Positions 1 to 6,486 of a stretch of DNA of 7,022 nt are shown piece by piece; the stretch's first letter is position 1, and each line of letters begins with the position of its first letter. The DNA is from Candidatus Omnitrophota bacterium (GTDB lineage: Bacteria > Omnitrophota > Gorgyraeia > 2-02-FULL-51-18): NCBI GenBank assembly GCA_023247955.1, contig JAHFFL010000031.1:1-7022 (forward strand). Reading direction: 5' to 3'. The position numbers and the translations under genes are program-made. The notes under the pieces were generated by a model, which searched no databases, was not told the origin of the DNA, and saw only the letters and a list, made by a program, of their open reading frames with translations.

Positions 1-702
1 CTTAAGCCGTCGCTGCTGAGCATCACGCGCCGCGACCGCGAGCGCGCGATAGGAATCTTCGCGAACGTAGCCTCCGGAAAATCCCAATCCGACGCGCTTG
101 ATGCCGTCAAGAAAATTGCGGACGAGACGCTGCCCGAAGGGTACAAGGTCGTCTTCAGCGGTAGCGCGAAAGTGTTTAAAGAATCGTTTGGGAGTCTTTT
201 TTTCGCGTTGTGGCTCGGGGTTATCATCGCGTACATGATCCTGGCCTCGCAATTCAACAGCTATGTGCATCCGCTCACGATTCTTCTGGCGCTGCCGTTC
301 AGCATCACGGGGGCGCTGGTCGCGCTGTTCATCACCGGGCAGTCGCTGAATATTTACAGCATGATCGCGCTGGTGCTTTTGATGGGTATCGTGAAGAAAA
401 ATTCCATCCTGCTTGTGGAATTCACCAATCACATGCGCCGGGATAAAAACCTCGGCGTAACGGAGGCGCTCAAAGAGGCTTGTCCGATACGACTGCGGCC
501 GATTCTCATGACCTCGCTCTCCACGATCGCCGCGGCCGTGCCGCCCGCTCTCGCGATAGGACCGGGCGCCGAGACACGCGTCCCGATGGCGATCGCCGTG
601 ATCGGAGGCGTGCTCCTGTCGACGGCGCTCACCCTTTTTGCCGTGCCCTGCGCCTACGTTTTATTCGCGAAATTCGAAAAGGGTCCGAAACACGGGTTGT
701 GA
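1..702 (+). CDS. RND (HAE1-type) efflux transporter, C-terminal part
   Basis: The reading frame is open from the first base and ends at TGA 700-702, giving 233 residues of a protein that begins outside the window. RND pumps of the HAE1 family are inner-membrane proton antiporters that work with a periplasmic adaptor and an outer-membrane channel to export drugs or other hydrophobic compounds. Residues 10-57 (RRDRERAIGIFANV onward, ending in PEGYKVVFSGSA) look like the periplasmic segment before the last membrane bundle. Hydrophobic membrane segments follow at about 66-85, 92-115, 118-140, 165-185 and 195-220. The stretch GIVKKNSILLVEF (about 130-142) and RPILMTSLSTIA are hallmark sequences of the family. 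The protein ends shortly after the final membrane helix, as expected. Substrate cannot be told. The next gene starts 13 nt after the stop, with no terminator visible between them. Confidence 0.93.
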   Translation, partial: LKPSLLSITRRDRERAIGIFANVASGKSQSDALDAVKKIADETLPEGYKVVFSGSAKVFKESFGSLFFALWLGVIIAYMILASQFNSYVHPLTILLALPFSITGALVALFITGQSLNIYSMIALVLLMGIVKKNSILLVEFTNHMRRDKNLGVTEALKEACPIRLRPILMTSLSTIAAAVPPALAIGPGAETRVPMAIAVIGGVLLSTALTLFAVPCAYVLFAKFEKGPKHGL

Positions 703-708
703 TATAAT
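700..708 (+). promoter_or_regulatory. Possible extended -10 promoter for thrH
   Basis: The sequence TGATATAAT fits an extended -10 element (TGnTATAAT), with a perfect TATAAT at 703-708. It overlaps the stop codon of the RND gene. No good -35 hexamer is seen at the usual distance, which extended -10 promoters can tolerate. A transcript starting 6-8 nt downstream would begin at or next to the ATG at 716, so the mRNA could be leaderless. This is an inference from sequence only. Confidence 0.4.
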
Positions 709-715
709 GCAAAAA

Positions 716-1318
716 ATGAGCGGCCAGATTTCGATTTGTTGTTTGGATCTTGAGGGAGTCTTGGTCCCTGAGATTTGGATCAGCGTCGCCGAGAAGACCC
801 GCATCAAAGAGCTCCGGCTCACTACTCGGGACGTCCCGGATTATCACGTGCTGATGCGTCGACGAATCTCCGTCTTGCGCGAGCACCGCATCAAACTTGC
901 CGTGATCCAGAAAGTCATCACCGGTATGAAGCCGCTTCCCGGCGCGTCCGCGTTTTTAAATAAGCTTCGCAGCTTGCGCCAGGTGATCGTCCTTTCGGAT
1001 ACCTATTATGAATTCGCGATGCCGCTGATGAAAAAACTGGGCTGGCCGTCCCTTTTCTGCAACCGCCTCGAAACCGACCGGGAAGGGTATCTTGCGCGTT
1101 ATCATTTACGGCAGGAAAACGGCAAAGAGAAAGCAGTCAAGGCGTTGAAGAGGATCGGGTTTCGCGTCCAGGCCGCCGGCGACTCCTACAACGACATTGA
1201 GATGCTCAAGGCCGCGGACGAGGGGATACTGTTTCGCCCGCCGGTCCGTATCGTGAGCGAATTTCCACAGTTTTCGGTGACGAGAACCTACAAAGAGTTA
1301 TTGAAGAAACTGGTTTGA
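716..1318 (+). CDS. thrH: ThrH-type HAD phosphatase (phosphoserine phosphatase / phosphoserine:homoserine phosphotransferase)
   Basis: This 200-residue cytoplasmic HAD enzyme matches the ThrH family in length and motif order. ThrH dephosphorylates phosphoserine and can transfer the phosphate to homoserine, linking serine and threonine synthesis. HAD motif I is DLEGV at residues 11-15, with Asp11 the likely nucleophile and Glu13 in the position where most HAD phosphatases have Asp, as is typical of ThrH. The flanking LVPEIWI and TTRDVPDYHVLM are also ThrH-like. Motif II is LSDTYYEF (Ser94), Lys137 or Lys139 is the motif III lysine, and motif IV is GDSYND (155-160). ATG 716 is chosen because the conserved core starts a few residues later. 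ATG 707 in the same frame would add MQK, and no Shine-Dalgarno sequence favours either. The gene sits between the RND gene and exoA, all in the same direction. The phosphotransferase activity is from family knowledge; plain phosphoserine phosphatase is the safer reading. Confidence 0.87.
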   Translation: MSGQISICCLDLEGVLVPEIWISVAEKTRIKELRLTTRDVPDYHVLMRRRISVLREHRIKLAVIQKVITGMKPLPGASAFLNKLRSLRQVIVLSDTYYEFAMPLMKKLGWPSLFCNRLETDREGYLARYHLRQENGKEKAVKALKRIGFRVQAAGDSYNDIEMLKAADEGILFRPPVRIVSEFPQFSVTRTYKELLKKLV

Positions 1319-1333
1319 CGGCTATTGTCCCCA

Positions 1334-2107
1334 ATGAAATCTTATAAAATCTTATCTTGGAACGTGAACGGTGTCCGCGCGGTTTCCAAGAAGGGTTTTC
1401 TGCCCTGGCTGGAAAAAGAATCTCCCGATATTCTCTGCCTGCAGGAAACCAAGGCCAAGCCCGAACAGTTGAACCCGGAGCTTTTGAACCCCGCGGGCTA
1501 CCGCGCGTTTTGGAACTCGGCGGAACGGCCGGGCTACAGCGGGGTCGCGACGTTTTCGCGCGAAGAACCGCTCACGGTCAAGCGGGGTCTGGGCATCCCG
1601 CGCTTTGATTCGGAAGGGCGGGTCCTTGAGACGGAATTCGCCGGCTTCACGCTTTTCAATATTTATTTCCCCAATGGAAAGATGAACGCCGAGCGCTTGA
1701 AATACAAAATGGATTTTTACGAGGAGGTCCTCGCTTATTTTCTAAAACTTCGCAAGCAGGACAGGCGCCTTGTCGTGTGCGGCGACGTCAACACCGCGCA
1801 TCAGCCGATCGATTTGGCCCGCCCCAAGGAAAATGAAAAGGTCTCCGGTTTTTTGCCGATCGAACGCGCGTGGATGGATAAGCTTGTTTCAAAGGGGTTT
1901 ATCGACAGCTTCCGCGTCTTTAACCAGGGGGGCGGCTATTACACCTGGTGGGATACGATGACGCGCGCGCGCGAGCGGAATGTCGGCTGGCGCATCGACT
2001 ATTTTTTCATCACCGAAGACCTTCGGCCGAATTTGAAGGCGGCCTTTATTTTATCCGAGGTGATGGGCTCCGACCATTGTCCCGCGGGGCTCGAACTTAA
2101 GGTTTAA
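1334..2107 (+). CDS. xthA: Exodeoxyribonuclease III / class II AP endonuclease
   Basis: The product is a 257-residue Mg-dependent nuclease of the exonuclease III/AP endonuclease 1 family. It cleaves DNA 5' to abasic sites and removes blocked 3' ends in base excision repair, and it can degrade duplex DNA 3' to 5'. The whole set of family motifs is present: SWNVNGVRA (8-16), LQETK with metal ligand Glu38, GYSGVATFSR, NIYFPNG with Tyr111, GDVNTAHQPIDLARP with Asp151 and Asn153, the TWWD region near 204-207, WRIDYFF (219-225), and the C-terminal SDHCP with Asp247 and His248. Length is normal and no key residue is missing. The ATG at 1334 fits the family start (MKSYKILSWN). A TTG at 1325 in frame would add three residues. 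Neither has a clear ribosome binding site. The gap from thrH is 15 nt, so co-transcription is likely. It could equally be called exoA. Confidence 0.95.
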   Translation: MKSYKILSWNVNGVRAVSKKGFLPWLEKESPDILCLQETKAKPEQLNPELLNPAGYRAFWNSAERPGYSGVATFSREEPLTVKRGLGIPRFDSEGRVLETEFAGFTLFNIYFPNGKMNAERLKYKMDFYEEVLAYFLKLRKQDRRLVVCGDVNTAHQPIDLARPKENEKVSGFLPIERAWMDKLVSKGFIDSFRVFNQGGGYYTWWDTMTRARERNVGWRIDYFFITEDLRPNLKAAFILSEVMGSDHCPAGLELKV

Positions 2108-2220
2108 CGGCATTTTGTAACATTTTCTTAATCCGATTGAAAAATATCGGAGTAGCATAGAGATCTATTTTAGAGGATAGGGCCCGCCGAATAGGTGACG
2201 GAATGGGCGGCGTTTTAGGA

Positions 2221-2249
2221 TTGACAGTTTGAAAAAACTGCAGTAGCTT
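2221..2249 (+). promoter_or_regulatory. Candidate sigma70-type promoter for glnA
   Basis: A perfect TTGACA at 2221-2226 is followed, after 17 nt, by TAGCTT at 2244-2249, which matches TATAAT at only three of six positions. The spacer starts inside a 6-bp inverted repeat, CAGTTT-GAAA-AAACTG (2225-2240). Transcription would begin near 2256, leaving a leader of about 80 nt before glnA. No sigma54 element (TGGCAC-N5-TTGC) was found. The weak -10 makes this tentative. The rest of the 229-bp region between exoA and glnA shows only short, weak inverted repeats and no recognised riboswitch. Confidence 0.35.
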
Positions 2250-2321
2250 AGTCCAGTCTCCCCGCTCATCGCCTCGACGGTAAGACCAATGAATTTGATC
2301 ATCAGGCAGTAGCACTCAAAC

Positions 2322-2326
2322 GGAGG
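2322..2326 (+). promoter_or_regulatory. Ribosome binding site of glnA
   Basis: GGAGG lies 10 nt before ATG 2337. It is the strongest Shine-Dalgarno sequence near the gene and decides the start at 2337 over the in-frame ATG at 2373, so the N-terminal extension is probably translated. Confidence 0.75.
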
Positions 2327-2336
2327 ATAGTGATCC

Positions 2337-3878
2337 ATGGCACCAACCGTAACAGCAGCAAAATCAAAAAGGATGCCGGCATCCGCAAAGAACGGGAGCG
2401 GCGCCGCATCGGTAAAATTCATTCATTCCAGCGTTCACGCTCCGGCCACCGAAGAAGGGGTCCGGAAGGTCTGGAAACTCATCAAGGAAAACAAGATCGA
2501 GATCATCGACTTGAAATTCAACGACCTCCCGGGACTTTGGCAGCACTTCTCCATCCCCATCGGCGAGCTGGACGAAGATCATCGCAAGGGGATATGGGCG
2601 GACGGCATCGGTTTTGACGGCTCTTCGATCCGCGGGTTTCAGAAGATTCAAGAATCCGACATGAATCTGTACCTGGATACGGCTACCGCTGTCGTGGACC
2701 CGGCCTGCGAAGTGCCGACCTTAAGCATTGTTTGCGATATCTTCGACCCGACATCCAAGGAACCGTATTCCAGAGATCCACGGTTTATCGCCAAAAAAGC
2801 CGAGGCGTACCTGAAAACAACGGGCATTGCCACGACAAGCTACTGGGGGCCGGAAGCCGAGTTTTTCATCTTCGACGGCATCCGTTTCGACCAAACCGAA
2901 AATGAGGGCTATTACTTCATTGATTCAGTGGAGGGCGAGTGGAACACCGGCCGCGATGAAAAGCCCAATCTGGGTTATAAACCCCGGTACAAAGAGGGTT
3001 ATTTCCCGGTTCCTCCTCACGATTCTTTCCAGGATCTCCGCAGCAAGATGATCCTTAAGATGATCCAGGCGGGGATAACGGTGGAGAAACAGCATCATGA
3101 GGTCGCGACTGCCGGCCAGGCCGAAATCGACATCCGCTACACGACGCTTGTCAAGCAGGCCGACGCGATGATGATGTATAAATACATCGTCAAAAACGTC
3201 GCGCGCCAAAATGGCAGGGTAGCTACCTTCATGCCTAAGCCCTTGTTTGGTGACAACGGCTCCGGGATGCACACGCATCAGTCCCTGTTCAAAGAAGACC
3301 AGGCGCTTTTCTCGGACAAGAACGGTTACGCGGGCATCAGCCAAATGTGCAAATGGTATATCGGAGGGCTCTTAAGACACGCGGCGTCGATTCTGGCCTT
3401 CGCGGCCCCCACAACCAATTCTTATAAAAGATTGGTCCCGGGCTATGAGGCGCCGGTGAATCTGGTGTATTCGGCAAGAAACCGCTCGGCCGCCTGCCGT
3501 ATCCCGATGTACACGGACCATCCCAGGGCCAAGCGTATCGAATTCCGCCCGCCGGACCCTTCGTGCAATCCGTACCTGGCGTTCAGCGCGATGCTGATGG
3601 CGGGTCTCGACGGCATCCAGAACAAAATCGATCCGGGTCAGCCCCTCGAGAAGAACACCTATGAGCTCTCGGATGAGGAAAAGGCCAAGATCCCGACCGT
3701 GCCTGGCTCGCTCGAAGAGTCTCTGGACGCTTTGGAGAGGGATCACAAATTCCTCCTAAAGGGGGATGTATTCACGCAGGACGTGATTGATGTGTGGCTC
3801 GAATACAAGCGCCAGGAGATCCCGAAGGTGCGCCTGCGTCCGCATCCGTACGAGTTCCACCTGTATTTTGACGCTTAA
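2337..3878 (+). CDS. glnA: Glutamine synthetase, type I (adenylylation-type)
   Basis: The 513-residue product catalyses ATP-dependent ligation of ammonia to glutamate, the main entry of nitrogen into metabolism, and normally works as a cytoplasmic dodecamer. The beta-grasp N domain spans about residues 40-125 and includes DGSSIRGFQ (94-102). The catalytic domain shows GPEAEFFIF (171-179), the metal and ammonia region [16 protein letters not shown] (250-265), [12 protein letters not shown] (307-318), the glutamate-binding NRSAACRIP (382-390) and [21 protein letters not shown] (402-422). [10 protein letters not shown] (439-448) aligns with the adenylylation loop of the enteric enzyme, making Tyr442 the counterpart of the modified tyrosine, so activity may be controlled by an adenylyltransferase. 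Compared with the enteric protein there is an N-terminal extension of nearly 40 residues rich in Ala, Ser and Lys. A GGAGG site supports the chosen start. The gene has its own leader and is closed by a hairpin, so it is probably monocistronic. Confidence 0.97.
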   Translation: MAPTVTAAKSKRMPASAKNGSGAASVKFIHSSVHAPATEEGVRKVWKLIKENKIEIIDLKFNDLPGLWQHFSIPIGELDEDHRKGIWADGIGFDGSSIRGFQKIQESDMNLYLDTATAVVDPACEVPTLSIVCDIFDPTSKEPYSRDPRFIAKKAEAYLKTTGIATTSYWGPEAEFFIFDGIRFDQTENEGYYFIDSVEGEWNTGRDEKPNLGYKPRYKEGYFPVPPHDSFQDLRSKMILKMIQAGITVEKQHHEVATAGQAEIDIRYTTLVKQADAMMMYKYIVKNVARQNGRVATFMPKPLFGDNGSGMHTHQSLFKEDQALFSDKNGYAGISQMCKWYIGGLLRHAASILAFAAPTTNSYKRLVPGYEAPVNLVYSARNRSAACRIPMYTDHPRAKRIEFRPPDPSCNPYLAFSAMLMAGLDGIQNKIDPGQPLEKNTYELSDEEKAKIPTVPGSLEESLDALERDHKFLLKGDVFTQDVIDVWLEYKRQEIPKVRLRPHPYEFHLYFDA

Positions 3879-3890
3879 TTAGTGGTATAA

Positions 3891-3943
3891 AACAGACCCC
3901 TCTACTCAGAAATGTAGAGGGGTCTGTTCTTAGCCCGTTTTTT
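3891..3943 (+). terminator. Hairpin terminator after glnA
   Basis: Positions 3891-3905 (AACAGACCCCTCTAC) pair perfectly with 3914-3928 around an 8-nt loop, giving a 15-bp stem. On the + strand the T run (TTTTTT, 3938-3943) comes only after nine intervening bases, so the structure is not a textbook intrinsic terminator. On the - strand the stem is followed by TTTTAT with one base pair shared, so it could also stop transcription from the other side. It starts 12 nt after the glnA stop. Confidence 0.75.
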
Positions 3944-3949
3944 AAAAGG

Positions 3950-3975
3950 TTACTAATCTTTTTTACTAATTTTTT
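3950..3975 (+). repeat. 13-bp tandem direct repeat, possible operator
   Basis: TTACTAATCTTTT (3950-3962) is followed directly by TTACTAATTTTTT (3963-3975), identical at 12 of 13 positions. It lies in a very AT-rich spacer, 25 nt upstream of a TATAAT box and just before two genes for ROK regulators. Bacterial ROK repressors are known to bind AT-rich operators, so autoregulation is a reasonable guess, but low-complexity sequence could produce this by chance. Confidence 0.5.
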
Positions 3976-3999
3976 TATTTCTTTTCCACTTCTAGGAGT

Positions 4000-4005
4000 T
4001 ATAAT
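4000..4005 (+). promoter_or_regulatory. Likely -10 box for the ROK operon
   Basis: A perfect TATAAT lies 10 nt before the ATG at 4016. No convincing -35 hexamer is seen; the region upstream is a T-rich tract. Transcription starting at the usual distance would leave a leader of only a few nucleotides. An AGGAG at 3994-3998 would then lie upstream of the transcript start, and it is 17 nt from the ATG, too far for normal ribosome binding. Confidence 0.45.
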
Positions 4006-4015
4006 CGACTAACTC

Positions 4016-5242
4016 ATGGCCTACCGAGCCCTTTATAAGAGCGACCACCTGACCGATCGGGAGAGGAAGAATATCATTCTTCTGGACGTGATCCGCCGTA
4101 ACGGGCCGATTGCGAAGACGGATATCTCCCGGATCACCCAATTTAATATCGTGACCGTCTCCAACTACGTGGAGCATTATATCGACCAGAAGCTCGTGGT
4201 CGAGAAGGGGCTCGACATCTCGAGCGGCGGCCGGCGGCCGGAACTTGTAGAGCTTAACGCCGATTGGGGGCGCATTGTCGGCGTGGAAATCGGCCCCACG
4301 CAGATCCTGGCGATTGTTTCCAATCTTACTCCCGCGATTCTTCATCGCGTCAAGGTGAAAAGGCCTGAAGGCCACATGGAGGTCGTGATTGCCGAGGCCG
4401 TAAAGCTTGTCCACCGCGCGATTGACGAATCCAAAGTCCCTATGGAGCAGATCAAGGGGATAGGGCTGGGGATATCCGGCGTGATTGACCGGAGCGCGGG
4501 GACTATCCGCGACACCGACCCTTTGCGGGGCCGCACCGTCGGAAGTTTCGCGACGGCCAAATCTATTCTGGAAAAAGAATTCCGCGTCCCCGTTTCGGTC
4601 GGCAATGACGCGAGCCTGGCGGCGCTGGCCGAAAAGAAACTGAGTCTCCGAATCGACGACGAGAACGTGATTTATTTTTATTCGGATGTCGGCAGTGGAA
4701 TCATCGCCAACAACGATTTATTTTGGGGATCGAGCTGGAGCGCAGGGGAAATCCAGCTGAATCTGGACAACGCCGGAGAGCTGGACTTGCCGCCCTGGGT
4801 ATTCAAGACGGATTTCTTCAAATCGGAAGGGCTGGATATGGGAATGGTCCGCAGGGCCAAGGAAATCCTGCAAAAGCCGGGCGTCAAATCCAAGATTCTT
4901 GACATGGCCAAAGACATTGATAAGGTAGACGCGGGCATGGTGTACGAGGCGGCAAAAAAGGGGGACGCGACCGCCGTGAATCTCGTCGAAGAGACGGGTA
5001 CGCGGCTGGGGCTCAAGGTGGCGTATCTGACGAATTTTTTCAATCCCGAGGTAGTGGTGCTCGGCGGCGGCGTGGAGCGGGGCGGCGAGGTCGCGCTGAA
5101 CGTGGTGCGGCGCGTCGTGAAACAGCTCGTGATGGAAGAGTGCGCGGGGGTCGTGAAGATCATCCTTTCGCGCCTGGGAGAAGACGCGGTGGCCTTCGGC
5201 GCCGTGTGCTTGGTGACCCAGGAACTCTTCGCGGAGGTGTAG
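4016..5242 (+). CDS. ROK-family transcriptional regulator (first of a tandem pair)
   Basis: The 408-residue protein has the two-part layout of NagC/Mlc/XylR-type ROK regulators. Residues 12-80 form a winged helix-turn-helix: GPIAKTDISRIT leads to the recognition helix region FNIVTVSNYVE, and the wing carries SSGGRRP. The rest is a sugar-kinase-like domain: GIGLGISGVID (148-158), VGNDAS (195-200) with Asp198 in the place of the ROK catalytic Asp, VGSGII (225-230), AGE (243-245) and NPEVVVLGGG (343-352). The usual zinc-binding part is absent: the AGEIGH histidine is replaced (AGEIQL) and no CxCGxxGC motif exists. That argues against normal ROK sugar kinase activity and leaves the effector unknown. 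It probably acts as a cytoplasmic DNA-binding repressor or activator. The stop is one base before the ATG of a paralog, showing translational coupling. The start at 4016 has no well-placed Shine-Dalgarno sequence; the mRNA may be nearly leaderless. Confidence 0.88.
   Translation: MAYRALYKSDHLTDRERKNIILLDVIRRNGPIAKTDISRITQFNIVTVSNYVEHYIDQKLVVEKGLDISSGGRRPELVELNADWGRIVGVEIGPTQILAIVSNLTPAILHRVKVKRPEGHMEVVIAEAVKLVHRAIDESKVPMEQIKGIGLGISGVIDRSAGTIRDTDPLRGRTVGSFATAKSILEKEFRVPVSVGNDASLAALAEKKLSLRIDDENVIYFYSDVGSGIIANNDLFWGSSWSAGEIQLNLDNAGELDLPPWVFKTDFFKSEGLDMGMVRRAKEILQKPGVKSKILDMAKDIDKVDAGMVYEAAKKGDATAVNLVEETGTRLGLKVAYLTNFFNPEVVVLGGGVERGGEVALNVVRRVVKQLVMEECAGVVKIILSRLGEDAVAFGAVCLVTQELFAEV
5233..5238 (+). 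promoter_or_regulatory. Ribosome binding site of the second ROK gene, inside the first
   Basis: GGAGGT lies in the last codons of the first ROK gene, 5 nt before ATG 5244. It fixes the start of the second gene and indicates that the two are translated from one message. Confidence 0.8.
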
Positions 5243-5243
5243 C

Positions 5244-6482
5244 ATGGTCATTTCGAAGCGGCGGCTTTTGGATCAGATGGAGCTCAACGACCATGAGAAA
5301 AAAAACCTTCAAATTCTGGATACTATCCGTAAAAAAGGGCCGATCGCCCGCGCCGAGATATCCCGCCTGATCGGGCTCAATATTGTCACGGTCACCAGCT
5401 ATGTCGACCAGTACATCAAAAAAGGCGTGATCAAAGAGGTCGGCATTGACGTGTCCAGCGGTGGACGGAAGCCGACGCTTGTGGATCTCAATCCCTCGGC
5501 GATTTATCTGATCGGCGTGGGCCTCAATCTTGTCGGCATGATCGCGGTGCTCTGCAATCTCAAAGGCGAGATTATCTTCAGCGTGAGAAGGGATAGGCCG
5601 CTTCAAGCCGGTGAGGCGCTCGTGATGTCGATGGTGGCGCTGGTCGAGGACCTGATCCAAAAATCTAAGATTGAAACCGCAAAAGTGCACGGAATCGGAA
5701 TAGGCATCCCCGGCATCTTCAGCCGCGACGCGAGCACCGTCCGGTGGCCTTCGGGACTTCTTCATGGCGCCGTTTCAAAAGGGCCTCTTTCGATCTCGGT
5801 GTCGATTCACGGGATCTTTGAGGAAAAATTTGGGATTCCCACCGTCGTCGACAATGACGCGAACGCCGCCGTGTTTGGAGAGGAGTGGTACGGAAAAGGA
5901 CTCGGCGTCCAGCATGCGGTGTACATGTATTCGGCCTGCGGCTGCGGGTTTATCATCAATGGCCAGATTTACCGCGGCGCCAACGGCTGCGCCGGAGAGT
6001 TTCTTTTTGACACCAAAGAAGACGACCAGCTGCCGGCGCTTGTCGAGTCTTACAACGCGGGGACTTGGGAAAACGACATGGGGATAGCGCTTTCGGCGCA
6101 GTCTTTGCATCAACAAAACCCAAGCTCCAAAATTTATGAACTGGTCAAAAATGACCTGAAAAAAATCACGCTCTTTAGCGTCGTAAAAGCGGCGGAAACG
6201 GGTGACGCCCTCGCCAAACGCTTGCTGAAAGAGGCCGGCGCGCGTCTCGGAAGAAAGGTGGCGCACCTTGCGAACCTGGTCAATCCGGAAATCGTGATTA
6301 TCGGCGGCGGGATCGAACTTGGCGGCGCGCCTTTCATGGATTCGCTCAAAGAAGTGGTGAAGCAGGTCGCGGCACCAGAGGCTACGGAGAAGCTTCGCAT
6401 TATTCCTTCGGTGCTCGGCGAGAACGGGGTGCCGCTCGGTGCGGCGGCGCTTGTGGCGCAAAACTATTTCATCAGCGTTTAA
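5244..6482 (+). CDS. ROK-family transcriptional regulator (second of a tandem pair)
   Basis: This 412-residue protein has the same layout as the gene before it. The winged helix-turn-helix covers about residues 14-83 (GPIARAEISRLI, then LNIVTVTSYVD, wing SSGGRKP). By manual ungapped alignment it shares about 38 of 70 residues with the neighbour there, and clearly less in the effector domain. The kinase-like domain includes GIGIGIPGIFS (150-160), VDNDANAAVFGEEW (202-215) with Asp205 at the ROK catalytic position, the ROK signature-like ACGCGFIINGQIYRGANGCAGE (231-252), and NPEIVIIGGG (347-356). The fold looks better kept than in the first copy, but the zinc site is also lost: AGEFLF replaces AGEIGH and no CxCGxxGC follows. 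It most likely arose by duplication and diverged in ligand specificity. The two may act on shared or related operators, perhaps as a heteromer. Start 5244 is supported by GGAGGT. The stop is 4 nt before the next gene. Confidence 0.88.
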   Translation: MVISKRRLLDQMELNDHEKKNLQILDTIRKKGPIARAEISRLIGLNIVTVTSYVDQYIKKGVIKEVGIDVSSGGRKPTLVDLNPSAIYLIGVGLNLVGMIAVLCNLKGEIIFSVRRDRPLQAGEALVMSMVALVEDLIQKSKIETAKVHGIGIGIPGIFSRDASTVRWPSGLLHGAVSKGPLSISVSIHGIFEEKFGIPTVVDNDANAAVFGEEWYGKGLGVQHAVYMYSACGCGFIINGQIYRGANGCAGEFLFDTKEDDQLPALVESYNAGTWENDMGIALSAQSLHQQNPSSKIYELVKNDLKKITLFSVVKAAETGDALAKRLLKEAGARLGRKVAHLANLVNPEIVIIGGGIELGGAPFMDSLKEVVKQVAAPEATEKLRIIPSVLGENGVPLGAAALVAQNYFISV

Positions 6483-6486
6483 CGGT

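Noticed and set aside
638..715. Upstream start for the ThrH frame at 638 that overlaps the RND gene
   Set aside because: The added residues do not resemble ThrH and the overlap lies within the conserved end of the RND protein.
2133..2150. CCGAT...ATCGG inverted repeat after exoA as a terminator
   Set aside because: The stem is only 5 bp with an 8-nt loop and has no following T run.
2289..2312. Seven-codon upstream ORF (MNLIIRQ) in the glnA leader, ending in Gln, as a possible leader peptide
   Set aside because: It has no clear ribosome binding site, only one Gln codon and no attenuator hairpins; chance occurrence is likely.
2108..2336. A glutamine riboswitch (glnA motif) in the leader
   Set aside because: I could not find a convincing match to the conserved core. 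A covariance-model search would be decisive.
4678..5251. Long open frames on the - strand across the ROK genes
   Set aside because: They are low-complexity, Ser/Thr/Pro- or His/Arg-rich shadows of GC-rich + strand genes and have no family motifs.
6439..6486. Upstream start for the small basic protein inside the second ROK gene
   Set aside because: The extra residues are out-of-frame ROK coding sequence; ATG 6487 sits directly before the cysteine block.
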